Below, piece after piece: positions 32,782 through 41,748 of a stretch of 64,000 nt of DNA. The stretch covers positions 2,542,001-2,606,000 of the forward strand of contig NZ_CP114599.1 in NCBI RefSeq assembly GCF_027286305.1, read 5' to 3'. A program made the translations under genes and the position numbers. Numbering within the stretch: the stretch's first letter is position 1; each line of letters begins with the position of its first letter. A model generated the notes under the pieces. The model worked only from the letters and a program-made list of their open reading frames with translations. It had not been told where the DNA came from and made no database searches. This DNA is from Phenylobacterium sp. NIBR 498073. Its GTDB lineage: Bacteria; Pseudomonadota; Alphaproteobacteria; Caulobacterales; Caulobacteraceae.

Positions 32782-33609
32782 ATGCCGCTGAACAGCGTCA
32801 ATACGAACACCAGCGCGATGATCGCGCTGCAGAGCCTCAACGCCATCAATACGGAATACGCTCAGGTCCAGCGTCGCATATCGACCGGCCTGAAGATCGC
32901 CGGGCCCAAGGACAATCCCGCTATCTGGGCGATCGCCCAGAACATGCGGGCCGAATCCAAGTCGCTCGACGCGGTGATGAGCTCGCTGCAGCGCGGGCAG
33001 TCCATCGTCGACACCGCCATGACCGCCGGCGAGACCATCTCCGACATTCTCTCGCAGATGAAGGAAAAGGCGCTGGCCGCCACCGAGGCCGGCCTCAGCA
33101 CCGCCAGCCGTCAGGCGCTCAACGACGAGTACGTCGCCCTGCGTCGCCAGATCGACCTGGTGGCGTCGAACGCCAGTTTCGACGGAGTGAACCTGATCTC
33201 GGCCGGAGCGACCGGAAACGTCCGCGCCCTGGCCAACACAAAGGCGACGGCGACGATCAACGTCGACCACGTCGACCTGTCCACCACCGGCGGGGCCATT
33301 TCCCCGACGCTCGCCGACCTGATGGGCGGCGTCACCTCCGCCGACATCCAGGCGTTGGAGGCCTCCTCTCAGAGGGTGTCCGCCGCGATGTCCAAGCTCG
33401 GAGTCGGCGGCAAGGCCCTCGACCGCCAGCTCGAGATGAGCGCCAAGCTACAGGACAGCTACGACGCCGGGATCGGCAATCTCGTCGACGCCGACATGGC
33501 CAAGGAAAGCGCCCGGCTGACCGCCCTGGACGTCAAGATGCAGTTGGCCATCCAGGCGTTGCGGATCGCCAACCAGGGCCCCTCGCTGCTCCTCGCCTTG
33601 TTCCGCTAG
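32782..33609 (+). CDS. Flagellin
   Basis: 275 aa, the size of Caulobacter flagellins. The N-terminal D0/D1 region ([19 protein letters not shown]...[25 protein letters not shown]) and the C-terminal coil ([40 protein letters not shown]) are standard, with almost no variable D2/D3 domain. No other flagellar gene is in the window, so it is an orphan copy. The ATG at 32782 is used, because the open frame from 32710 only extends through the leader. A gcggaca/tgtccgc palindrome lies 22 bases before the start. Confidence 0.93.
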   Translation: MPLNSVNTNTSAMIALQSLNAINTEYAQVQRRISTGLKIAGPKDNPAIWAIAQNMRAESKSLDAVMSSLQRGQSIVDTAMTAGETISDILSQMKEKALAATEAGLSTASRQALNDEYVALRRQIDLVASNASFDGVNLISAGATGNVRALANTKATATINVDHVDLSTTGGAISPTLADLMGGVTSADIQALEASSQRVSAAMSKLGVGGKALDRQLEMSAKLQDSYDAGIGNLVDADMAKESARLTALDVKMQLAIQALRIANQGPSLLLALFR

Positions 33610-33676
33610 CGGCGATCTTCGCCCGCACGGCCGATTGCCCCCTCCCAGTGGAGCTGCAAGCGCCTATATCGCGCTG

Positions 33677-34690
33677 ATGGTTGATCTCTCGGTTCTCGAT
33701 CTCTCGCCGATCATCGAAGGCGGCGACGCCGCCCAATCGCTGCGCAACAGCCGCGACCTCGCCCAGCACGCCGAGCGGTTCGGCTATAAGCGCTTCTGGC
33801 TGGCCGAGCACCACAACATGGCCGGGGTCGCTAGCGCGGCGACCTCCGTGGTCATCGGTTACGTCGCCGAGGGAACCTCCACGATCCGAGTCGGCGCCGG
33901 CGGCATCATGCTGCCCAATCACGCCCCGCTGGTGATCGCCGAGCAGTTTGGCACCCTCGCCTCGCTCTATCCCGGCCGCATCGATCTTGGCCTCGGGCGA
34001 GCTCCTGGCTCGGACCAGGCCACCGCGCGCGCCCTGCGGCGCACCCTGGCCGGCGACATCGACGACTTCCCGCGCGATGTGATCGAGCTGATGAACTACT
34101 TCGAACCGGTCAAGCCGGGCCAGATCATCCGCGCCGTGCCCGGGGCCGGCCTGGACGTCGAGTTCTGGATGCTGGGGTCGAGCACCTACGGCGCCCAGCT
34201 CGCCGCTGCGCTCGGCCTGCCCTACGCCTTCGCCTCGCATTTCGCCCCCGCCCAGCTGGAGCTGGCGCTGAACGTCTACCGCAGCCAGTTCCGCCCGTCG
34301 GAGCACCTGGACAAGCCGCGGGTGATGCTGGGGGTCAACATCACGGCCGCTGACACCGACGCCGAGGCGCAGCGGCTGTTCACCTCGCTCAAGCAGGCCT
34401 TCATCAACCTTGGCCAGGGCCGTCCCGGCCCGCTGCCGGCGCCGATCGACGATCCAGAAGGGCGCCTCGACGAAATCGGCGGGGCGATGCTGCGGCAGAG
34501 CTTGAGCTGTTCGATCGTCGGCTCGCCCGAGCGCGTGCGTCAGGGCCTGGCCGACTTCGTGCGCCGCACCGGCGCCGACGAGCTGATGGTCACCGCCCAG
34601 GTCTACGATCACACCGCCCGGGTCAGGTCGTTCGAGATCGCCGCTCAGGCGCGCGATGAACTCGCGCGCCTGGCGGACGCGCCGGCCTAG
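33677..34690 (+). CDS. LLM-class flavin-dependent oxidoreductase
   Basis: 337 aa TIM-barrel of the luciferase-like monooxygenase superfamily, using FMNH2 supplied by a reductase. Diagnostic segments are [66 protein letters not shown] and [24 protein letters not shown], as in the YhbW/MsnO8-type subgroup. The ATG at 33677 starts at [12 protein letters not shown], where family members usually begin. Substrate unknown. It converges with the DUF1508 gene with stop codons overlapping in CTAG. Confidence 0.9.
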   Translation: MVDLSVLDLSPIIEGGDAAQSLRNSRDLAQHAERFGYKRFWLAEHHNMAGVASAATSVVIGYVAEGTSTIRVGAGGIMLPNHAPLVIAEQFGTLASLYPGRIDLGLGRAPGSDQATARALRRTLAGDIDDFPRDVIELMNYFEPVKPGQIIRAVPGAGLDVEFWMLGSSTYGAQLAAALGLPYAFASHFAPAQLELALNVYRSQFRPSEHLDKPRVMLGVNITAADTDAEAQRLFTSLKQAFINLGQGRPGPLPAPIDDPEGRLDEIGGAMLRQSLSCSIVGSPERVRQGLADFVRRTGADELMVTAQVYDHTARVRSFEIAAQARDELARLADAPA

Positions 34691-34863
34691 CTGTTGTCTT
34701 CGACTTCAGCGCCAGGGCCGTTCTTCTTGATGGAATCGATCGCGTTCTGAGCGCTCGCCTTCGACGAATAGCCTTCGGTCGAGAACATCGTTTCGCTGTT
34801 GTACTTGAAGCGAACCCGGAATTCTCCGGCCTTGTCCTTATAGATTTCGAACTTGTGCGCCAC
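34687..34863 (-). CDS. DUF1508 (YegP-like) protein
   Basis: 58 aa. [44 protein letters not shown] is a single YegP-type repeat (F-E-I-Y-K-D..GE.R.R.K..N....-S.EGY.SK..A.N.I.S), a small alpha/beta fold of unknown function. The start is a GTG at 34863 with GGAG eight to ten bases upstream. Upstream ORF extension is discarded. Probably monocistronic and cytoplasmic. Confidence 0.9.
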   Translation of the reverse strand: MAHKFEIYKDKAGEFRVRFKYNSETMFSTEGYSSKASAQNAIDSIKKNGPGAEVEDNS

Positions 34864-35057
34864 AGGTCGTCTCCGTTTTACAATTGAACATGCCCGTCCC
34901 CTGTCGGGCAGACTTGGGCGCCGCTCCAATCAGGTCAAGCCTGATCCCGGCGCGGCGCGCCACACTAAGGCCACGCTTGGGTGATGGCTTTGCGACAGGC
35001 GGTCGTGCGCCCCATCTAGTCAGACAGACTGTGTCGTCCTTTCGCCTGGAGCCCGTC

Positions 35058-35558
35058 ATGCGCGCCCTGCTTTTCACCGCCTTCGCCACCCTTGCGCTCG
35101 CCGGTTCGGCGATCGCCGAGCCGATGCCGACCGTCGCCAGCGTCGAGGTCAAGCTCAGCCCCGAACTGCAGAAGAAAGCCACCGAGGAATACGGCGTGCG
35201 CGACGTGGAGCGCCTGGCCGCCGAACTGCGCAAGGACGTCGAGCGCGAGATGCATCGCACCGGTGTTCTCGCCGGCGGCCGGCTGGAGCTGACCCTGGTC
35301 GACGCCCGCCCGAACCGGCCCACCTTCAAGCAGCTCGGCGACACGCCTGGCCTGTCGATGGAGAGCTTCGGCGTCGGCGGCGCCAAGATCGAGGGCCGGG
35401 CCATTTCGGTCGATGGCGAGGTCACCCCCGTCCGTTACGACTGGTACGAAACCGACATTCGCCAGTCGCGCCTGACCACCACATGGTCGGACGCCGAGTA
35501 CGCGATCAACCGCTTCGCCTATCAACTGGGCCGCGGCAATGTGTACGCTCGCCGATAA
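35058..35558 (+). CDS. Secreted hypothetical protein
   Basis: 166 aa with a clear signal peptide (MRALLFTAFATLALAGSAIA, cleaved before EPMPT). The mature part is an alpha/beta mix with SVEVKLSPELQKKATEEYG, a helical DVERLAAELRKDVEREMHR and LELTLVDARPNRPTFKQL, ending near YARR. It resembles the DUF3313-type or lipoprotein-like periplasmic proteins in style, but I do not recognise it. GGAG precedes the ATG at 35058. A longer upstream frame is not coding. Confidence 0.65.
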   Translation: MRALLFTAFATLALAGSAIAEPMPTVASVEVKLSPELQKKATEEYGVRDVERLAAELRKDVEREMHRTGVLAGGRLELTLVDARPNRPTFKQLGDTPGLSMESFGVGGAKIEGRAISVDGEVTPVRYDWYETDIRQSRLTTTWSDAEYAINRFAYQLGRGNVYARR

Positions 35559-35643
35559 CGCCGAAAGGCCTTGCCACCCCAGGGGCTGAGGGTTCACATC
35601 GCGCCGCTCGCCGGACGCCAGTAGATCCGGAAGCGCCTAGGGG

Positions 35644-37017
35644 ATGAGTGAAATGACCGCAAAGGCGGAACGGCGTTCCAACTGGACCTTGGCGGCGCTC
35701 GCCGCTCCGTGTCTTCCGCTGGCGGGCCTTGGCCTGCCGCTCGTGGTCTACCTCCCCGAATACTATGCGAACGAACTGGGCCTCAGCCTCGGCGCCGTCG
35801 GCATGGCGTTCATGCTCGTGCGCCTGCTCGACATGGCCTTCGACCCCTACATCGGCGGGGTCATGGACGGCACGCGTTCGCGGTTCGGCCGCTTCAAGCT
35901 GTGGTTCGCGATCAGCGCGCCGCTGCTGATGCTGGCTTCCTACATGCTGTTCATGGCCAAGCCCGGCGTATCCACCGGCTATCTCTGGCTCTGGCTGCTG
36001 GTGGTCTATGCGGGCGTCTCGATCGCCGGCCTGTCGCAGCTGGCCTGGGCCGCAGTGCTCTCGCCGCAGTACGACCAGCGCTCGCGGATCTATGCCTGGT
36101 GGCAAGCCGGCAATGTCGTCGGCATGATCTTCGTGCTCACCCTGCCGGCCCTGCTGCCGATGCTCGGCGTGACCGGACACCGCGCCGGGGTGCAGGCGAT
36201 GGGCTGGTTCATCGTCGTGCTGCTGCCGATCACGGTGGGCCTGGCGCTGTGGCGCGTCCCCGAGCCCCAGGTCGCCTCCGAGGTCAAAAAGTCGGGCTTC
36301 CGTGAGTACCTGGCGCTGTTCAAGCGCCCGAGCGTGGTCCGCATCCTGGTCGCCGACCTGCTGATCGGCACCGGCCCGGCGATCACGGGCGCGCTGTTCT
36401 TCTTCTTCTTCGGCCGGGTGAAAGGCTTCACCCACGCCGACGCGAGCATGCTGCTGCTGATCTATTTCATCGGCGGCTTGGTCGGCGCGCCGCTGTGGAC
36501 CTGGCTCTCGTACAAGATCTCCAAGCACCGGGCGCTGGCCGTCTCCGGCGTCGTCTACGCCGTCCTGACCCTGTGCTCGCTGCTGATTCCGCAAGGCGCG
36601 ATGATCCCCGCGGCTATCCTGATGTTCTTGATCGGCGTGCCCTACGCCGCCGGCGCCTTCCTGCTGCGGGCGATGATGGCCGACATCGGCGACGAGGAGC
36701 GGCTGGCCAGCGGCGTCGATCGCACGGGCCTGCTCTATGCGATCCTCTCCGGCACCGTAAAGGTCGGCTCGGCCGCCGCCGTCGGCATCAGCTTCCCGCT
36801 GCTGCAGGCCATGGGCTTCGATCCCAAGGGCACGGGCGTCGATACGGGACTCCAGGGCCTGGCCATCCTGTTCGCGGCGGTGCCCGCGGCCATGTCGATC
36901 GCCGCCAGCGTCATCGTCTGGAGTTTCCCGCTGACCTCCGAGCGCCATGCGGAGATTCGCGCGGCCCTGGCGGCGCGCGATATGAAAGACGCCGAACTCG
37001 CCGAGGCCGCCGAATAG
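35644..37017 (+). CDS. MFS transporter, GPH (MelB-like) cation symporter family
   Basis: 457 aa with about twelve hydrophobic helices. The MelB/GPH hallmark is visible after helix 2 (RLLDMAFDPYIGGVMDGTRSRFGRFKLW, the D-P..G...D.T.sR.GR.K.w motif) and again in the second half (DIGDEERLASGVDRTGLLYAI). It probably imports a glycoside or related solute with Na+ or H+. Ligand not deducible. It ends three bases before mazG, so the two may be co-transcribed. Confidence 0.88.
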   Translation: MSEMTAKAERRSNWTLAALAAPCLPLAGLGLPLVVYLPEYYANELGLSLGAVGMAFMLVRLLDMAFDPYIGGVMDGTRSRFGRFKLWFAISAPLLMLASYMLFMAKPGVSTGYLWLWLLVVYAGVSIAGLSQLAWAAVLSPQYDQRSRIYAWWQAGNVVGMIFVLTLPALLPMLGVTGHRAGVQAMGWFIVVLLPITVGLALWRVPEPQVASEVKKSGFREYLALFKRPSVVRILVADLLIGTGPAITGALFFFFFGRVKGFTHADASMLLLIYFIGGLVGAPLWTWLSYKISKHRALAVSGVVYAVLTLCSLLIPQGAMIPAAILMFLIGVPYAAGAFLLRAMMADIGDEERLASGVDRTGLLYAILSGTVKVGSAAAVGISFPLLQAMGFDPKGTGVDTGLQGLAILFAAVPAAMSIAASVIVWSFPLTSERHAEIRAALAARDMKDAELAEAAE

Positions 37018-37020
37018 TCC

Positions 37021-37830
37021 ATGAGCTCCAATCCCAGCGATCAGCGCCCCATCGACCGCCTGCTGTCCATCATGGCGCGGCTGCGCGACCCTGACGGCGG
37101 CTGCGCCTGGGATCTCGAACAGACCTTCGCGACCATCGCTCCCTACACGGTCGAGGAAGCCTACGAGGTCGCCGACGCCATCGAGCGCGGCGACCTGAAC
37201 GACCTGCGCGAGGAACTGGGCGACCTGCTGCTGCAGGTCGTGTTCCACAGCCGCATGGCCCAGGAACAGGGCGCCTTCGCCTTCGACGACGTGGCCGACG
37301 CCATCTCCGAGAAGATGATCCGCCGTCACCCGCACGTGTTCGGGCAGGACGAGCAACGCACCAGCGCCGAACAGACCCGCGCCTGGGAGGTCATCAAGGC
37401 TCAGGAGCGGGCCAAGAAGGGCAAGAACCAGAGCCTGCTGGACGACGTGCCGACCGGCCTGCCCGCCCTCACCCGCGCCGTAAAGCTGACCGCCCGCGCC
37501 GCGCGCGTCGGCTTCGACTGGCCGGACGTCTCATTCGTGCTCGACAAGCTGCGCGAGGAGACCGCCGAGCTGGAGCACGAGATCGCCGCCGGCCGTGACG
37601 TCGCCCGGATGCGCGACGAGCTGGGCGACATCCTGTTCGTCTGCGCCAACCTGGCCCGCAAGCTGGACCTGGAGCCGGAAGACGCGCTGCGCTCGACAAA
37701 CGCCAAGTTCGTGCGTCGCTTCCAGTTCATCGAGGCCGAACTCGCCAAGCGCGGCAAGAGCGCCGAGCAGTCTGACCTTGCCGAGATGGACTCGCTCTGG
37801 GATGCGGCGAAGCTGGCCGAGAAGGCCTAG
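37021..37830 (+). CDS. mazG: Nucleoside triphosphate pyrophosphohydrolase
   Basis: 269 aa tandem MazG protein. Domain 1 has CAWDLEQTFATIAPYTVEEAYEVADAI and REELGDLLLQVVFHSRMA (Mg-binding EEx..ExxD). Domain 2 has VGFDWPDVSFVLDKLREETAELEHEI and DELGDILFVCANLARKL. It hydrolyses NTPs to NMP and PPi, a housekeeping and stress role (ppGpp control in E. coli). It converges with hflX and the stop codons share CTAG (37827-37830). Assignment secure. Confidence 0.96.
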   Translation: MSSNPSDQRPIDRLLSIMARLRDPDGGCAWDLEQTFATIAPYTVEEAYEVADAIERGDLNDLREELGDLLLQVVFHSRMAQEQGAFAFDDVADAISEKMIRRHPHVFGQDEQRTSAEQTRAWEVIKAQERAKKGKNQSLLDDVPTGLPALTRAVKLTARAARVGFDWPDVSFVLDKLREETAELEHEIAAGRDVARMRDELGDILFVCANLARKLDLEPEDALRSTNAKFVRRFQFIEAELAKRGKSAEQSDLAEMDSLWDAAKLAEKA

Positions 37831-39143
37831 AGCGCCGTCAGTTCGGCCTTCGGGAACTGCTGCTCGAACTGACCCAGGGCCTGGGCGCCCAGCCGCACGG
37901 CGATGCGAACCGACCCGTCCTCGTCGTCGACGCGGTCCATCACCCGGCCGTGCCGGTACAACCACGCCATCGCCGCGCCATCGGCCGCCGTCAGCTTGAC
38001 CGACACCGGCGGCGCATCGTCGACCAGCCGCGCGATCGCCGCCAGCAGCGCATCGCACCCCTCGCCGCTCACCGCCGAGACCATGACCGCCGGCGGATGA
38101 TGACGCCGCGCGTCGCCGGCGACCTGCTCGCGGTCCTCGGGCTCCAGCAGGTCGGCCTTGTTCCAGACCTCGATGACGTTGCGTTCCTCGACGTCGACGC
38201 CGAGCCGGTCGAGCACCGTCCGGACGTCCTCGGCCTCGGCCTCCGTCTCCTCGCTGGCGATGTCGCGGACATGCAGGATGACGTCGGCCTCCTTCACCTC
38301 CTCGAGGGTCGCGCGGAAGGACTCGACCAATTCGTGCGGCAGGTCGGAGATGAAGCCCACAGTGTCCGACAGGATCGCCGGCCGGCCGTCGGGCAGGTCC
38401 AGCATCCGCAGGGTCGGGTCGAGGGTGGCGAACAACATGTCCGCCGCCATCACGTCCGCCTTGGTCAGACGGTTGAACAAGGTCGACTTGCCCGCGTTGG
38501 TGTAGCCGACCAGGGCCACGGCCGGGAACGGATGGCGCTGGCGCGCCCCGCGCTGCAGGTTGCGGGTGCGCCGCACCTCGACCAGCTCGCGCTTCAGCTT
38601 GCCGATCTTCTCGGCCAGCAGCCGGCGGTCGGTCTCGATCTGGGTTTCGCCGGGACCGCCCATGACCCCGAAGCCGCCGCGCTGGCGTTCCAGGTGGGTC
38701 CAGGTGCGAACCAGCCGCGACCGCTCATACGACAGCCGGGCCAGTTCGACCTGCAGGATGCCCTCGCGGGTCCGTGCGCGCCGGGCGAAGATCTCAAGGA
38801 TCATCCCGGTGCGGTCCATCACCTTGACCTGCCAGGCCTTTTCCAGATTGCGCTGCTGGACGGGCGTCAGGGCGTCGTCGACGACCGCGACGTCGACCTG
38901 CAGCTGAAAGCAGAGCTCCCCGATCTCGTCGACCTTGCCGCTGCCGAACAGCGTCGCAGGCGTGCGCTTGCGCAGGGGCGCGATGATCGCGTCCCGGATT
39001 TCCAGGTCGAGCGCCAGCGCGAGGCCGACGGCCTCGTCCAGACGCGCCTGTGAGCTGCGCGCCGAGTCGCGGCCGTCTCGCTGGGGATGAATAACGAGCG
39101 CCCCCTGAGGGGGCGCTTCACGATCGATGGACTTGGAGGTCAA
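37827..39143 (-). CDS. hflX: GTPase HflX, ribosome-splitting factor
   Basis: 438 aa. An N-terminal HflX domain ([52 protein letters not shown]) is followed by a G domain with P-loop GYTNAGKST, switch DTVGF, and NKAD (VWNKADLLE). HflX splits stalled ribosomes under stress. It starts with ATGA overlapping the hfq stop, the widespread hfq-hflX operon. No unusual residues noted. Confidence 0.97.
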   Translation of the reverse strand: MTSKSIDREAPPQGALVIHPQRDGRDSARSSQARLDEAVGLALALDLEIRDAIIAPLRKRTPATLFGSGKVDEIGELCFQLQVDVAVVDDALTPVQQRNLEKAWQVKVMDRTGMILEIFARRARTREGILQVELARLSYERSRLVRTWTHLERQRGGFGVMGGPGETQIETDRRLLAEKIGKLKRELVEVRRTRNLQRGARQRHPFPAVALVGYTNAGKSTLFNRLTKADVMAADMLFATLDPTLRMLDLPDGRPAILSDTVGFISDLPHELVESFRATLEEVKEADVILHVRDIASEETEAEAEDVRTVLDRLGVDVEERNVIEVWNKADLLEPEDREQVAGDARRHHPPAVMVSAVSGEGCDALLAAIARLVDDAPPVSVKLTAADGAAMAWLYRHGRVMDRVDDEDGSVRIAVRLGAQALGQFEQQFPKAELTAL

Positions 39144-39391
39144 TCGCCCTCGTCTTCCGCCGGTTCATAGAGCTGAACGGGCTGGGCCGGCATGATGGTG
39201 GAAATGGCGTGCTTGTAGACCAGCTGCGACTGGCCGTCGCGGCGCAGCAGCACGCAGAAATTATCGAACCAGCTCACGACGCCCTGCAGCTTCACGCCGT
39301 TCACCAGGAAGATCGTCAGCGGCGTCTTCGACTTGCGGACGCTGTTCAGGAACGTGTCCTGGAGGTTCTGTTTCTTTTCGTTGCCGGACAT
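39140..39391 (-). CDS. hfq: RNA chaperone Hfq
   Basis: 83 aa. Sm1 motif in [48 protein letters not shown] including the KHAIST proximal-site signature, and an acidic short tail (AEDEGD) as in alphaproteobacteria. It forms hexamers that pair sRNAs with mRNAs. The ATG at 39391 ([12 protein letters not shown]) is the family start. The frame's further extension is not coding. First gene of the hfq-hflX unit. Confidence 0.98.
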   Translation of the reverse strand: MSGNEKKQNLQDTFLNSVRKSKTPLTIFLVNGVKLQGVVSWFDNFCVLLRRDGQSQLVYKHAISTIMPAQPVQLYEPAEDEGD

Positions 39392-39491
39392 GGCTTGTCG
39401 CCCTTTTTTCTGTTCGGGAGGCAACACGCCTCCCACACACATGCATGAGGCTAGACCGGCGGACATGACCGGCGCAATCGCGCCGCTCGCA

Positions 39492-40355
39492 TCAGACGGC
39501 CGTCGCCCTCGCGCGCTCGATATAGAGGCGACGGAGCTTTATCGCCACCGGTCCGACCTCACCATTTCCGATCGGCTTGTCGTCGACCGCCACGACCGGC
39601 AGCACCAGGCTGCCGGCGCCGGTGATGAACGCTTCCTTCGCCGCGACCGCCTCGGCGGGCGTGAACGGCCGCTCATCGACCTGCATGCCCTCGTCGCGCA
39701 GGACGTCCAGCAGCGTGCGCCGGGTGACGCCCCGCAGGATGTTGGCGTTGGTGTCGCGGGTGCGCAGCACGCCGTCGGCGTCGATGATCCAGGCGTTGGA
39801 CGAAGCGCCCTCGGTGACGAAGCCCAGATCGTCGACGAACCAGGCCTCGGCCGCGCCGCGCTCCTTGGCCGCCTGTTTGGCGAGCGCATTGGGCAACAGG
39901 CCGACGGTCTTGATGTCGCACCGGCCCCAGCGGTTCTCCGGAGTGGTGATGACCTTCACGCCCTTGGCGGCCTTGGCCTCGGTAGCCGCGCGATCCACGG
40001 GCGAGACGGTGATCACCACGCTCGGCGCCACCGGATGGTCGGGGAAGGCGTGGCCGCGCGGGGCGACGCCGCGGCCGACCTGCAGGTACAGCAGGCCTTC
40101 ACGGATCCGATTGCGGCGCACCGCCTCGCGCAGGACGATGGTCAGGGCCGCGCGACTCATCGGCATCGGGATGCGCAGTTCGGACAGGCTGCGTTCCAGG
40201 CGCGCGAAGTGCCCCTCGGCGTCAGCCAGCTTGCCGTCGAACAGGGCCCAGACTTCGTAGACCGCATCGGCCAGTTGGTAGCCGCGGTCCTCGATGTGCA
40301 CCACGGCCTCGCCGTGCCGCACGAACTGCCCGTTCACATAGGCGATACGCCCCAC
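39492..40355 (-). CDS. dat: D-amino-acid transaminase (PLP class IV)
   Basis: 287 aa fold-type IV PLP enzyme. [19 protein letters not shown] at the N-terminus and the catalytic lysine in [18 protein letters not shown], then [13 protein letters not shown] and [13 protein letters not shown] (phosphate-binding region), match D-alanine/branched-chain class IV aminotransferases, with closest resemblance to Dat. It makes D-amino acids such as D-Ala and D-Glu for peptidoglycan. It lies one base after ntrX ends and may be read with the ntrYX operon. Confidence 0.88.
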   Translation of the reverse strand: MGRIAYVNGQFVRHGEAVVHIEDRGYQLADAVYEVWALFDGKLADAEGHFARLERSLSELRIPMPMSRAALTIVLREAVRRNRIREGLLYLQVGRGVAPRGHAFPDHPVAPSVVITVSPVDRAATEAKAAKGVKVITTPENRWGRCDIKTVGLLPNALAKQAAKERGAAEAWFVDDLGFVTEGASSNAWIIDADGVLRTRDTNANILRGVTRRTLLDVLRDEGMQVDERPFTPAEAVAAKEAFITGAGSLVLPVVAVDDKPIGNGEVGPVAIKLRRLYIERARATAV

Positions 40356-40356
40356 C

Positions 40357-41748
40357 TTACGCGTCCTCTTCTTCCATAGGCCTGGCGCCCGACAGGCCCA
40401 GGGACTTCAGTTTGCGGTGCAGGGCCGAGCGCTCCATCCCGATGAAGGCCGCGGTCCGCGAAATATTGCCCGAGAAACGCAGCATCTGGGCGTTGAGGTA
40501 CTCGCGCTCGAACACCTCGCGCGCCTCGCGCAGCGGCAGGGCGATGATCTTCTCCGCCCCCAGGCTGGACGGCTGGTCGTTCACCACCGCGTCGTTGGGC
40601 AACATCTCGGCGCTGATCGGTTCGCCGGCGTCCCCGGCCGCCAGGATCAGCATGCGTTCGACGTTGTTGCGCAGCTGGCTGAGGTTGCCCGGCCAGGCCC
40701 GCACCTGCAGCGCAGCCAACGCGTCGTCGGCCAGCCGCCGGCGCGGCATCCCGGTCGCCTCGCAGATCCGGTTGACGAAGTAGTCGATCAGCTCGGGGAT
40801 GTCCTCGCGCCGCTCCGACAGCCCCGGGACGCTGACCGGCACCACGTTCAGGCGGTGGAACAGATCCTCGCGGAACCGGCCCGCATTGATCTCCTCACGC
40901 AGATCGCGGCAGGTCGAAGAGACCACCCGAACATCGACCTGCACGTCCTGCTCTCCGCCCACGCGGCGGAATCGCTGCTCCACCAGAACCCGCAGAATAC
41001 GGCTCTGGGTTTCGCGCGGCATGTCCGCCACTTCATCGAGGTATAGCGTCCCGCCATGGGCGCGCTCGAAGACCCCGATCTTGGCCGGGCGGCCGCCCTC
41101 CAGCTCCTCGCCGAACAGCTCGGTGTCCACGCGCTCGGGCGTCATGCCGGCGGCGCTGATCACCACGAACTCGTTGCGCGCGCGCGGGCTGGCGGCGTGG
41201 ATCAGCCGCGCCACGGTCTCCTTGCCCGAGCCGGGCGGACCGGCGATCAGCACCCGGCTGTTGGCCGAGGCCAGCTTGGCGATCAGGCCGCGCAGTTGCT
41301 GGGTGACCACGGACTTGCCGATCAGCCCGTCGGGCTGGATCGTCTGGGCGCGCAGGCGGCGGTTCTCGCGCTTGAGATTGCTGGTCTCCAGCGCCCGCTC
41401 GACGCAGAGCAGCAGCCGGTCGGACTTGAACGGCTTTTCAAGGAACTCGTAGGCCCCGCGCTTGATGGCGCTGACTGCGGTCTCGATATTGCCGTGGCCG
41501 GAAATCATGATCACCGGGATGTCGGCGTCCAGGGTCTTGACCAGGTCGAGCAGCTCCAGCCCGTCCATCCCCCCGCCCTGCATCCAGATGTCGAGGATCA
41601 GCAGCGCCGGCTTGCGCGACTTGATGGCGGCCAGCGCGCTCTCGGAATCGTTGGCCGTGCGCACCGCATAGCCTTCGTCCGACAGGATGCCTGCAACGAG
41701 CTCGCGGATGTCCGCCTCGTCATCGACCACCAGTACATCAGCCGCCAT
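40357..41748 (-). CDS. ntrX: Response regulator NtrX (AAA+, lacks GAFTGA)
   Basis: 463 aa. Receiver with DDE and phospho-acceptor Asp53 (LLILDIWMQGG), AAA+ domain with Walker A GPPGSGKE (170-177) and Walker B GGTLYLDEVAD, and a Fis-type HTH (NISRTAAFIGMERSALHRKLKSLGL). The segment between ELFG (210-213) and AHGG (230-233) reads EELEGGRPAKIGVFER, with no GAFTGA sigma-54-contact loop, so it probably does not remodel sigma-54 holoenzyme in the classical way. The ATG at 41748 overlaps the ntrY stop by one base (TGATG). Partner kinase is NtrY. Confidence 0.95.
   Translation of the reverse strand: MAADVLVVDDEADIRELVAGILSDEGYAVRTANDSESALAAIKSRKPALLILDIWMQGGGMDGLELLDLVKTLDADIPVIMISGHGNIETAVSAIKRGAYEFLEKPFKSDRLLLCVERALETSNLKRENRRLRAQTIQPDGLIGKSVVTQQLRGLIAKLASANSRVLIAGPPGSGKETVARLIHAASPRARNEFVVISAAGMTPERVDTELFGEELEGGRPAKIGVFERAHGGTLYLDEVADMPRETQSRILRVLVEQRFRRVGGEQDVQVDVRVVSSTCRDLREEINAGRFREDLFHRLNVVPVSVPGLSERREDIPELIDYFVNRICEATGMPRRRLADDALAALQVRAWPGNLSQLRNNVERMLILAAGDAGEPISAEMLPNDAVVNDQPSSLGAEKIIALPLREAREVFEREYLNAQMLRFSGNISRTAAFIGMERSALHRKLKSLGLSGARPMEEEDA

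Noticed and set aside
35506..37356. 616-aa minus-strand open frame
   Set aside because: It lies antisense to the MFS transporter and mazG, has extreme His/Gln/Asp/Arg bias and no recognisable motif.
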